Shown: positions 19,077-27,378 of the stretch, piece by piece
Layout of the letters: each line of letters starts with the position of its first letter
Numbering within the stretch: position 1 is the first letter of the stretch
Origin: Streptomyces lincolnensis
Lineage (GTDB): Bacteria; Actinomycetota; Actinomycetes; Streptomycetales; Streptomycetaceae
Length of the DNA: 64,000 nt
Reading direction: 5' to 3'
NCBI RefSeq assembly: GCF_001685355.1
Contig: NZ_CP016438.1
Coordinates: forward strand, 7,998,001 to 8,062,000
Made by a program: the position numbers and the translations under genes
The notes under the pieces: generated by a model
What the model saw: the letters and a program-made list of their open reading frames with translations, nothing else
Databases searched by the model: none
Told to the model about the DNA's origin: nothing

Positions 19077-20114
19077 CTAGCCGAACTGCTGCTCAAGATC
19101 CTTGAGCTTGCGCTCGAGCGAGTCGAGGCGAGGCAGGGCCATTGTGTCGTCCTCCGCGGTGAGGTCCACCGTGTGCGACTCAGACCCGTTGCGGACGGGC
19201 TGGAGGGAGGGCCGCGCGCGGACGGGCAGTTGCTCCTTGGGCGATATGGCAGGCTCCGCGGTGACGCGGTCGTCCGCCCGTTCCAGGGTGGCCTGCGCCT
19301 CCAACTGTCGGCCGCGGCCCACGAATCCGCGATGGCCCCGGCTGATCGCCTTGAGCTGCGCCCGCTCGACCCGCTCCTGCTCGCGGCGCCGGAGGCGGGC
19401 CGTTTCCTTCTGACGCTTGTCCTCGCGGACCTCGTCGACCGCCTCGTCCAGGCTGCGCACGTTCTCCAGCAGCATCAGCGACCAGGCCTTGTACGTCTCC
19501 CGCGGCGCCCTCAGCCAGCGCACGATGCGGATCTGCGGCAGCGGGCGGGGGACCAGGCCCTGCTCACGCAGCGCGGCCCGACGGGTCTGCTTGAGTGCGC
19601 GGTCGAAGAGGACCGCGGCCGACAGGGACATGCCCGCGAAGAAGTGGGGGGCGCCGTCGTGGCCCAGACCCCTGGGCGCGTGCACCCAGTTGAACCAGGC
19701 CGCGGCACCCGCGAACGTCCATACGAGTATCCGGGAGCCGAGGGCCGCGTCGCCGTGGCTGGCCTCGCGCACCGCGAGCACGGAGCAGAACATCGCCGCG
19801 CCATCCAGGCCGAACGGCACCAGGTACTGCCAGCCGTTGGACAGGCCCAGGTTCTGCTCGCCGAAGCCGACCAGGCCCTTGAAGGAGAGGGCGGCGGCGA
19901 CGGCGGCACAGCAGAAGAGCAGTACATAGGAAGCCGTGCCGTATATGGCTTCCTTGCGCCTGCGGCGCTCCTCGTTCCGCTCCCACGAGTCCTCGGTCTT
20001 CGCGTGCTCCCCGGACCGCTTGCCGCGCGCGAGCACCGCTACCGCCGCCAGCATGCCCAGGAGCAGTACGGCGCCCGGAAGCAGCCAGTTCAGCGATATG
20101 TCGGTCAATCTCAT
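19077..20114 (-). CDS. DUF2637 membrane protein
   Basis: The 345-residue protein has an initial membrane helix (WLLPGAVLLLGMLAAVAVLA), a charged loop, then three or four helices (ASYVLLFCCAAVAAALSF, WQYLVPFGLDGAAMFCSVLA, ILVWTFAGAAAWFNW) that define DUF2637. These are related to the Spd proteins of Streptomyces conjugative plasmids. A long charged tail rich in Arg and Glu follows and ends in a short coiled coil (LDSLERKLKDLEQQFG). ATG 20114 is preferred because AAGGGA lies upstream and the first helix starts soon after. Its cellular role is unknown. Confidence 0.82.
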   Translation of the reverse strand: MRLTDISLNWLLPGAVLLLGMLAAVAVLARGKRSGEHAKTEDSWERNEERRRRKEAIYGTASYVLLFCCAAVAAALSFKGLVGFGEQNLGLSNGWQYLVPFGLDGAAMFCSVLAVREASHGDAALGSRILVWTFAGAAAWFNWVHAPRGLGHDGAPHFFAGMSLSAAVLFDRALKQTRRAALREQGLVPRPLPQIRIVRWLRAPRETYKAWSLMLLENVRSLDEAVDEVREDKRQKETARLRRREQERVERAQLKAISRGHRGFVGRGRQLEAQATLERADDRVTAEPAISPKEQLPVRARPSLQPVRNGSESHTVDLTAEDDTMALPRLDSLERKLKDLEQQFG

Positions 20115-20129
20115 CTGGGGTCCCTTGCA

Positions 20130-20173
20130 TTGGGATAGGGCGTGTAACGCCCGCCATAGTGGCCCAATCCCAA
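20130..20173 (-). promoter_or_regulatory. Promoter region of the DUF2637 gene with inverted repeats
   Basis: TTGGGAT (20130-20136) and ATCCCAA (20167-20173) form an inverted repeat. Inside it GGGCG/CGCCC (20138-20152) forms a small stem. Between them lies GCCACTATGG on the minus strand (20154-20163), a decamer also found 34 nt before the CBM2 fusion gene (7491-7500). It may contain a -10 box or an activator site. Confidence 0.35.
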
Positions 20174-20288
20174 CGGCCCTCAGGCGTTTTCGGGGCAAGA
20201 GGCCGCCAAGGAAGTGCAAGGGGTTGCCCAGGGCGGCGTTCTGCTCGAACTGCCGCGTGAGGGGCGGGAGTTGAGTTCGAATAAGACT

Positions 20289-20300
20289 ACCCGTACGGGT
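20289..20300. promoter_or_regulatory. 12-bp perfect palindrome in the 356-bp gap 20115-20470
   Basis: ACCCGTACGGGT is perfectly palindromic and lies 175 bp upstream of the DUF2637 start. The rest of this gap shows only the promoter-side repeats near 20150 and the hairpin at 20386; no gene is visible. Confidence 0.35.
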
Positions 20301-20385
20301 GGTTCCTCGGAAAGTTCCTGCGGCGTGTGAGGAAAATGTGAAACGCCTGTAACCGTGGGGTCGTCCGATCCGGAGTGATCTTACG

Positions 20386-20407
20386 GGACGGGTGGTTCGG
20401 CCCGTCC
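20386..20407 (-). terminator. Hairpin downstream of the FhuF-like gene
   Basis: GGACGGG (20386-20392) pairs with CCCGTCC (20401-20407) across an 8-nt loop, 63 nt beyond the stop of the FhuF-like gene. Confidence 0.5.
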
Positions 20408-20470
20408 TGAGGGTGCCTCAACTGGTGGTGGGAGGCGTCGGCTTGGTGCGTCAGCCCGGTGGTTCCGCCG

Positions 20471-21370
20471 TCAGCTCGGTGAGCCGGCCAGTAGTTTGGC
20501 GATGCGGTCCGCGTCGGACGTGCGGGGGCAGGTGACGCAGGTGTCGTCCGGGTCCAGCGTGTAGAACATGCAGCAGCTCGCCCGGTCCCGGGTGGGGAGC
20601 GGTTCGCCGTTCGGTCCCGTCAGGACGCGGAAGGCCGCGGAGCCGACGTACGGCTTGGTCGTGCCGGGCAGGAGTCGGTCGAGTTCGTGTTCGGCCCGTT
20701 GCTTCTCGTCCTCGCCCAGTAGTTCGGCCAGGTACCACAGGCTCTCCACGATCTCGTCGGTCACCATGCCCCACAGGGCCCGGCCGCGGCGGCGCATGCG
20801 GGGGCCGAACGCGGCGAGGACCGGCTCCATGTGCTCGGCGATCGCGTCCCGGACCTCGGCGCGCAGGGCCTCCTCGTCGGGCACTGTCCTCGCGTCCGGG
20901 TGCGTCGACGCCGGGTCGTCCGGGAGGCAGGCGAAGGGGCCCGGGCGTACGGCGAAGGACATCGGGCCGTGCGTGCGGTCGTACGAGACGTTGGTCACGG
21001 GGTAGCGGGGGACCCGCCGGTGCAGGAACCAGGGGGCGGTGATCAGGAGGCAGGCGGGCCAGGCGTAGCGGTGCAGGCCGAAGCTGGCGGTCACGTCCGG
21101 GCGGGCCGGGCGGCCGTGGTCTCGGAGGATCTGGGCGTCGTCCCAGGCCAGGAAGGTGTCCAGGGCTTGCGGGTCTTCCGCGAGTGCGGCGGTGGTGATC
21201 CAGCCGGGGGTTCGCGGGGGCTGCTCGGTGTTGCCGAGTTCTGTGACCGTCAGGCTTGGGAGGGCCTTGGTGGCCTGGGTGTAGGCGTCGGTGACGGGTG
21301 AGGTGACGGGTGAGTGGGGTGCGTGGGGTGCGTGGGGGGCCGGTCGTGGTGCGGGCAGCTGTGCGGGCAT
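20471..21370 (-). CDS. FhuF-like (2Fe-2S) ferric siderophore reductase
   Basis: A 299-residue protein carries the C-terminal FhuF iron-sulfur motif CC-X10-C-X2-C (C266, C267, C278, C281 in ASCCMFYTLDPDDTCVTCPR). Proteins of this type reduce iron in siderophores in the cytoplasm. The frame is open to 21421, but ATG 21370 is chosen because an iron-box operator occupies 21398-21416, just upstream. Expression is therefore probably repressed by DmdR/IdeR when iron is plentiful. No siderophore transport genes are adjacent. Confidence 0.85.
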   Translation of the reverse strand: MPAQLPAPRPAPHAPHAPHSPVTSPVTDAYTQATKALPSLTVTELGNTEQPPRTPGWITTAALAEDPQALDTFLAWDDAQILRDHGRPARPDVTASFGLHRYAWPACLLITAPWFLHRRVPRYPVTNVSYDRTHGPMSFAVRPGPFACLPDDPASTHPDARTVPDEEALRAEVRDAIAEHMEPVLAAFGPRMRRRGRALWGMVTDEIVESLWYLAELLGEDEKQRAEHELDRLLPGTTKPYVGSAAFRVLTGPNGEPLPTRDRASCCMFYTLDPDDTCVTCPRTSDADRIAKLLAGSPS

Positions 21371-21397
21371 GCGGGACCACCGATTCGGCGTTGCGGT

Positions 21398-21416
21398 GAA
21401 GGTGAGCCTTACCTTA
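21398..21416 (-). promoter_or_regulatory. Iron box (DmdR/IdeR operator)
   Basis: On the minus strand TAAGGTAAGGCTCACCTTC agrees with the DmdR1/IdeR consensus TTAGGTTAGGCTCACCTAA at 15 of 19 positions, including the whole AGGCTCACCT core. It lies 28 nt upstream of the FhuF-like start codon, where binding would block transcription. Confidence 0.8.
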
Positions 21417-21490
21417 CCCAATATGGTCAGGATTTGAACTGAACGGTTCTGGGCCTAAGGTGCTTGACGGGTGAGTAACAAGACGCCGTA

Positions 21491-22384
21491 ATGACGGCAA
21501 GTACGGATACGTCCGGAGGAGGAGCCGTGAAGCAGGGTGCGCAGGGCTCCGCCGGGGCGGGGGGTGCGGAGGTTTCCGGTTCTTCCGGGCTTGGGGCTGT
21601 GCGGGTGCCGGCTCAGGTGCGGGCCGTGGATGTGGGGCGGCGGGGGGCCGCTCGGGATGCGGCGCGGGGTGTTCCGGAGGTTGCTGTCCGGGGTGAGCAC
21701 ACGCACAGTGAGGTGCCGATTCCCTGCCCCTCTCCGAGGGAAGAGCTGGGGGCTCGGGCTGTTGTTCAGCGGGCCTCTGTGCGGGGGCAGATCCTCGATG
21801 CGTTGCGTACCGCGCTGGTGACCGGGGAGCTGCGGCCCGGGGAGGTGTACTCCGCGCCCGCTCTGGGGGAGCGGTTCGGGGTTTCCGCCACTCCTGTGCG
21901 GGAGGCCATGCAGCAGCTCGCGCTCGACGGGGCCGTCGAGGTCGTGCCCAACCGGGGGTTCCGGGTCGTCGAGCGGGGGGCCCGGGAGCTGGCCGAGTTG
22001 GCCGAGGTGCGGGCGTTGATCGAGGTGCCGGTGATGGTGCGGCTCGCTCGTACGGTGTCCGCGCAGCGGTGGGCCGAACTGCGGCCGCTCGCGGAGGCGA
22101 CGGTGCGGGCGGCGGCCTCCGGGTGCCGGGCCACCTACGCCGAGTCCGACCGGGTGTTTCACCGGGCCCTGCTGTCCCTGGCGGGGAACGAGCAGTTGGT
22201 GCAGATCGCCGAGGATCTGCACCGGCGTGCGCAGTGGCCGTTGATGGGCGCGGCGGCGGTGGCGCGCGGGCGCGCGGAGATGGTGGCCGACGCCGCGGAG
22301 CACCTCGCGCTGCTCGACGCGCTGATCGCCCGTGATCTCGATGTCGTGCGTGCGCTGGTCGGGGAGCACTTCGCCGGGGCGTGA
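21491..22384 (+). CDS. GntR-family regulator (FadR/FCD type)
   Basis: The 297-residue regulator has a winged helix at about 95-160 (VRGQILDALRTALVTGELRP, APALGERFGVSATPVREAMQ, GFRVV) and a helical FCD ligand-binding domain to the end (VFHRALLSLAGNEQLVQIAE, DAAEHLALLDALIARD). An unusual N-terminal stretch of about 90 residues, rich in Gly and Ala, precedes the HTH. A later start may therefore be the true one, for example an in-frame GTG near 21526. The target is unknown; it is divergent from the FhuF-like gene. Confidence 0.88.
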   Translation: MTASTDTSGGGAVKQGAQGSAGAGGAEVSGSSGLGAVRVPAQVRAVDVGRRGAARDAARGVPEVAVRGEHTHSEVPIPCPSPREELGARAVVQRASVRGQILDALRTALVTGELRPGEVYSAPALGERFGVSATPVREAMQQLALDGAVEVVPNRGFRVVERGARELAELAEVRALIEVPVMVRLARTVSAQRWAELRPLAEATVRAAASGCRATYAESDRVFHRALLSLAGNEQLVQIAEDLHRRAQWPLMGAAAVARGRAEMVADAAEHLALLDALIARDLDVVRALVGEHFAGA

Positions 22385-22628
22385 TGCCTGCGGCGCGCTG
22401 TGCGGGTTCGGTGGGGGTTTCTGTAGCGCCCACTGTCGTGTGGTGGGTCGGGGCCGGGGCGGGGGGTCTCCGTCCTCGGTCCGGCGGTGCTGTCGGGCCA
22501 AGAGGTACTGCGTGTTGGACGCCGGCCGCTGCGGGCGGACACCCCCCGCCCCGTCCCCTTACCGCCGTGGGCGGCCACAGCGCCTACGGCCCGGGGGCGC
22601 CTCATGCTCGACGGCGACTTCCGCTTTT

Positions 22629-22900
22629 CAGGGGCGCGGGGAACTGCGCGACCAGCCGCAACAAACCCGCACCCGCCATACGACCGAACAAGACACCCCA
22701 AACGGCGAAACCCGCACAGCCGGCCCCACGGCAACCGCATCCACCCCAGGGGCGCGGGGAACTGCGCGACCAGCCACAACAAATCCGCACCCGCCATACG
22801 ACCGAGCAAGGCACCCCCAGACGGCGAAACCCGCACGTCAGCCCCAGGGCAACCCCACCCACCCCAGGGGCGCGGGGAACTGCGCGACCAGCCCCCACCC
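22629..22900. repeat. Tandem repeat with 118-bp period (about 2.3 copies)
   Basis: The segment CAGGGGCGCGGGGAACTGCG begins at 22629, 22747 and 22865, exactly 118 bp apart. The first two units also share the remaining sequence (AACAAAYCCGCACCCGCCAT, CGACCGARCAAG, GGCGAAACCCGCAC) with scattered differences. It fills most of the 610-bp gap between the GntR and TPR-like genes (22385-22994), in which no gene is visible. Single copies of the CAGGGGCGCGGGGAACTGCG core are common between streptomycete genes; the tandem form is the unusual part. Confidence 0.85.
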
Positions 22901-22994
22901 ACCCCTAGCCGGCACACAACCTCACACCGCACCCCCAGGCGGCGGCACCGCTCAGTCACGCGTGCCCAGGACGACACAGGTACCGGCGCCAGGG

Positions 22995-23768
22995 CTAAGC
23001 CGTGGCAGCCGGTGGGGCCAGTTCGGGGGAGAGCCAGGTGGGGACGCCGCCGAGGAGGCGGAAGAGGCGGGCGGCTTCCTCGCGGAGGCGGGAGGCCTCG
23101 GGTTCGGTTTCGGTGTCGGCCAGGGAAGCCAGGGCGGGGGCCGTGCCGACGAGGTAGCCGAGCTCCTCGCGGATGCGGAGGGACTCGGCGAAACCGTGGC
23201 GGGCCTCGGCCAACTCGCCGTCGCGGAGGGCGAGTCCGGCGAGGTGGCGCCAGGTGAAGGAGAGCAGGAGGGCGTCGGAGTGGGCGGTGGCGCCCGCGTG
23301 GGCGCGGCGGTAGGCCGCTCGGGCGGCCTGGGGGGAGCGGGTGAGGTTCTCGGCCAACAGGCCCCGGCGGAAGTCCAGGAGAGCCCGTCGGGGGGCTCCC
23401 GGGGCGATCAGGGCCGCCGCCCGGCCCAGGGCCGCCCGGGCCTCGTCGGCCCGGTCGCGGACGCCGTGCAGCGTGGCGGCGTAGGCAAGGTGCCCTCTTT
23501 CACAAGCGGCCGCGCCGCGTTCGTCGTCGCTGTGGGCCAGGGCCTCGGCGGTGCGCAGGGCGTCCTCGGCCTCCTCCCAGCCCTGTTCGGTGTAGAGACA
23601 GCGTTCGACCAGGAGGGCGGCTCTCTGAAGGGCCGCCGATGCGGTGACAGGTTGGAGCAGCGCTGCCGCGTCGGCCCAGCATGCGCGTGAGCGCAGCCGC
23701 CATACCGCGGTCTGGAGTGGATCGTCACCGGCGGTCGTTCCGTAACCAGACATGGCGGTATCCGCCAC
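22995..23768 (-). CDS. TPR-like alpha-helical protein of unknown function
   Basis: The 257-residue protein is made almost wholly of Ala/Leu/Arg-rich helices in pairs of about 34-40 residues (WEEAEDALRTAEALAHSDDE, DEARAALGRAAALIAP, AARAAYRRAHAGATAHSDAL, LAEARHGFAESLRIREELG), which looks like degenerate tetratricopeptide repeats. It has no signal peptide. GTG 23768 is preceded by GGGGAGG at good spacing; an ATG lies 15 nt downstream. It might be a protein-interaction module; no partner is evident. Confidence 0.75.
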   Translation of the reverse strand: MADTAMSGYGTTAGDDPLQTAVWRLRSRACWADAAALLQPVTASAALQRAALLVERCLYTEQGWEEAEDALRTAEALAHSDDERGAAACERGHLAYAATLHGVRDRADEARAALGRAAALIAPGAPRRALLDFRRGLLAENLTRSPQAARAAYRRAHAGATAHSDALLLSFTWRHLAGLALRDGELAEARHGFAESLRIREELGYLVGTAPALASLADTETEPEASRLREEAARLFRLLGGVPTWLSPELAPPAATA

Positions 23769-23895
23769 CTTGCCCTCCCCGAGCGCGCCATCGAGCTATG
23801 AGTGGTGGCCGCATCTCAGCACGGATCGGTGGCCTGGGCCAAGGGGGTGGGTGAAGGATTTCACAAAGTCGTGGGAGTCCCGGGTCTTCCAGGTT

Positions 23896-25569
23896 TCAGC
23901 TCATGCGCAGTGCCAGGAAGAAATCCAGCTTGTCCTCCAGGCGGGAGAGATCACGGCCCGTCAACTGCTCGATACGGCCGACGCGGTAGCGCAGCGTGTT
24001 GACGTGCAGGTGGAGACGGGACGCGCAGCGGGTCCAGGAGCCGTCGCAGTCGAGGAACGCCTCAAGGGTGGGGATCAGCTCGGCGCGGTGGCGGCGGTCG
24101 TAGTCGCGCAGGGGGTCCAGGAGGCGGGCGGTGAAGGCCCGGCGGACGTCGTCGGGGACGAAGGGGAGCAGGAGGACGTGGGAGGCCAGTTCCTGGTGGC
24201 CCGCGGCGCAGACCCGGCCGGGGCGCGCCGCCGCCACCCGGCGGGCGTGGCGGGCCTCCTCCAGGGCGCCTCGCAGGCCCTCCGCGGAGTGGACCGCCGC
24301 GCTGACGCCCAGGGTGACCCGGCCGTCGTCGTCCAGGCCCGCCGACAGGGGGTCCCGGACCGTCTCCAGGAGCAGGTCGGCGAGGATGCCCGCCTCCGAG
24401 CCGTCGTGCTCGGTGGAGACCGCGGGGAGCGGGACCAGCGCGATCGCCTCGTCGCCCGTGTGGGCCACCGCGATGCGGTCGGAGGGCTCCGGGCCGGTGG
24501 CGAGCGGGTCGACCAGGATCTCCTCCAGGAGGGACTGGGCCACCGGGCCCGACTCCGGGTCGCCGCCGTCCCATTCGACCCGGGCCACGACCACCTGCCA
24601 GTGCGGGGCCGCTCCCAGTCCGGGCAGGAGGACCGGGGCCGCCACGCGCAGGCGGGCGGCGATCTCCGCCGGGGCGGCTCCCGTCTGGACCAGTTCCAGG
24701 ACCTCCTGGGCCAGGCGGCGGCGGACCGTGCGGGCCGCGTCCCGGCGGTCGCGTTCCACCGCGATCAGCTGGGTGACGCCGTACAGGAGGTCGAGCCGTT
24801 CCTCGGGCCAGTCCCCGGCGTCCGCCTCGACCGCCAGCAGCCAGTCCGACAGGACGCTCTCGCGTACGTCCCGGGAGGCCTGGGGGGAGCGGCCGCTGCT
24901 GCGGACCGGGAAGAGCGAGTACGTGGCGCTGCCGAGCGGTACGCGGTGGGGGCCGCGCCTGCCGGTGCGGGCGGCCGAGAGGTGTTCGGCCGCGAGTTTG
25001 GCGCAGGTGTCGGACGGCAGGCCCGGGGCGCCCGTCTTCGAGCCCGCGATCATGCGACCGGTGGGGGACAGCACCCAGGCGCGCAGGTCCAGGTCCGAGC
25101 CCAGGAGGTCCAGGACGACGTCCGGGCCGCCGCCCGCCGGGCCCGAGGTCATCATGCGGCGGTGCCGGTCCACCACGGCCGCCAGATCGCCCGCCCGCTC
25201 GCCCGAGACCTGCCGTACGACATGCTCGGTGATCGTGGCGAAGGCGACCGACTCGTGCACCGCGAAGAGCGGGAGGCGGTGGCGGGCGCAGGCGAGGACC
25301 AGGTCGTCCGGGACGTCCCCCAGCTCGGCCTCGCCGGCCGCCAGGGCCGCCACACCGGCCTGGACCAGGATGTGCACGAAGGGCTCGGCGTCGGTGGCGT
25401 CGCGCCGCCAGGCCAGGCCCGTCAGGACCAGTTCGCCGCCCGAGAGATAGCGGCTCGGGTCGCGCAGGTCGGTGGTCATGACACCGCGTACGGTGCGGTC
25501 CAGTTCGTCCTCGCCACCGAGCAGCCGCAGGCCCAGCGCGTCGGTGTCCAGCAGTGCGCGCAGCCGCAT
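23896..25569 (-). CDS. pucR: PucR-family transcriptional regulator of purine catabolism
   Basis: The 557-residue protein has an N-terminal PucR sensory domain (residues 1-130, with MTTDLRDPSRYLSGGELVLTG). A GGDEF-like middle region follows. The C-terminal HTH_30 domain reads DCDGSWTRCASRLHLHVNTL, RYRVGRIEQLTGRDLSRLED and KLDFFLALR. It is divergent from the xanthine dehydrogenase operon across a 344-bp region and is very likely its regulator. By comparison with Bacillus PucR, a purine breakdown product such as allantoin could be the inducer; this is inference. Confidence 0.9.
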   Translation of the reverse strand: MRLRALLDTDALGLRLLGGEDELDRTVRGVMTTDLRDPSRYLSGGELVLTGLAWRRDATDAEPFVHILVQAGVAALAAGEAELGDVPDDLVLACARHRLPLFAVHESVAFATITEHVVRQVSGERAGDLAAVVDRHRRMMTSGPAGGGPDVVLDLLGSDLDLRAWVLSPTGRMIAGSKTGAPGLPSDTCAKLAAEHLSAARTGRRGPHRVPLGSATYSLFPVRSSGRSPQASRDVRESVLSDWLLAVEADAGDWPEERLDLLYGVTQLIAVERDRRDAARTVRRRLAQEVLELVQTGAAPAEIAARLRVAAPVLLPGLGAAPHWQVVVARVEWDGGDPESGPVAQSLLEEILVDPLATGPEPSDRIAVAHTGDEAIALVPLPAVSTEHDGSEAGILADLLLETVRDPLSAGLDDDGRVTLGVSAAVHSAEGLRGALEEARHARRVAAARPGRVCAAGHQELASHVLLLPFVPDDVRRAFTARLLDPLRDYDRRHRAELIPTLEAFLDCDGSWTRCASRLHLHVNTLRYRVGRIEQLTGRDLSRLEDKLDFFLALRMS

Positions 25570-25683
25570 TCTCGTCGCCGCCGTTCTTTGTCTCGAAATC
25601 TACGATCAGGGAGTGGGGTCGGTGAGTGGTGGGCGGCGTCTGCCGTCTCCGGTGCTGTGTCCCAGGTCACGTGGGCCGTGTCT

Positions 25684-25724
25684 CACGTTTCTCCTGGAAA
25701 ACGTGGAGGTTACTGAGGACCTCC
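25684..25724. promoter_or_regulatory. Two adjacent inverted repeats between pucR and the xdh operon
   Basis: CACGTTT/AAACGTG (25684-25690 and 25699-25705, 8-nt loop) is followed directly by GGAGGT/ACCTCC (25705-25710 and 25719-25724, 8-nt loop). Both have a similar centre-to-centre geometry and lie about 190 bp before the xdh start and 115 bp before pucR. They are good candidates for regulator sites in this 344-bp divergent region (25570-25913); nothing else was recognised there. Confidence 0.45.
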
Positions 25725-25913
25725 GTTCATACGAATCTACAAGATGACGGTCCCGACCAGCCAACTCCTTCATGGTTTCCGTGACTGACCCGGTCGGCGC
25801 ACACCGCTGTGTACTGGCTTCACTCCGCGTAAACAGCACATGAACGAGCCGGGCCCGCCGCACACGGATTGGCTCGATCCGTACGACTCACGAGACGAAG
25901 AAGAGAGCCGGTC

Positions 25914-26803
25914 ATGGACTTCCTTCGCCCCGCCAGCTGGGAGGAGGCGCTCGCCGCGAAGGCCGAGCACCCCACCGCTGTGCCGATTGCGGGTGGCACC
26001 GATGTGATGGTCGAGATCAACTTCGACCACCGCCGGCCCGAGTACCTCCTCGACCTCAACCGCATCGGCGATCTGGAGGAGTGGGAGGTCGGTGAGGAGA
26101 GCGTGCGGCTCGGGGCCTCGGTTCCCTATACGAGCATCATGGAGAACCTGCGCGCCGAGCTTCCGGGGCTCGCTCTCGCCTCGCACACCGTGGCCTCCCC
26201 GCAGATCCGCAACCGCGGCGGTGTCGGTGGCAACCTCGGTACCGCCTCCCCGGCCGGCGACGCCCACCCGGCTCTGCTGGCCGCGGGCGCCGAGGTCGAG
26301 GTCGAGTCCGTGCGCGGGTCGCGGCTCATCCCGATCGACGCGTTCTACACCGGTGTGAAGCGCAACGCGCTCGCCGCCGACGAGCTGATTCGCGCCGTGC
26401 ACATCAAGAAGGCCGACGGGCCGCAGCAGTACTCCAAGGTGGGCACCAGGAACGCCATGGTCATCGCCGTGTGCGCCTTCGGGCTCGCGCTGCACCCCCG
26501 GACGCGGACCGTGCGGACGGGGATCGGTTCGGCCGCCCCCACACCCGTCCGGGCCAAGGCCGCCGAGGAGTTCCTGAACGCCGCTCTGGAGGAGGGCGGG
26601 TTCTGGGACAACGGGAAGATCATCACGCCGTCGGTCGCCAAGCAGTTCGCGGATCTGTGCTCCGGCGCCTGCAACCCGATCGACGACGTCCGCGGCACCG
26701 CGAGCTACCGCCGCCACGCGGTCGGCATCATGGCCCGCCGCACCCTGACCTGGACCTGGGAGTCGTACCGCGGCACCGCCGCCCGCTCGGAGGGAGTCGC
26801 CTG

Positions 26804-26804
<1 letters not shown>
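25914..26804 (+). CDS. Xanthine dehydrogenase family protein, FAD-binding subunit
   Basis: The 296-residue medium subunit of a molybdenum hydroxylase carries electrons from the Fe-S subunit through FAD to NAD. The N-terminal FAD_binding_5 domain starts with MDFLRPASWEEAL and contains AGGTDVMVEI. The second FAD motif (IRNRGGVGGNLGTASPAGD) lies near residue 105. A CO_deh_flav_C domain completes the protein. ATG 25914 is chosen because it begins the family sequence exactly and follows AAGAGAG. The stop overlaps the next start (TGATG arrangement at 26802-26806). Confidence 0.92.
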
Positions 26805-27376
<572 letters not shown>

Positions 27377-27378
27377 CC

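Noticed and set aside
20115..20470. Riboswitch or small RNA in the gap
   Set aside because: Only short palindromes and one hairpin are visible; no known riboswitch core was found.
22629..22900. Possible CRISPR array
   Set aside because: The period is 118 bp and the units are alike over most of their length; there are no short repeats with unique spacers and no cas genes.
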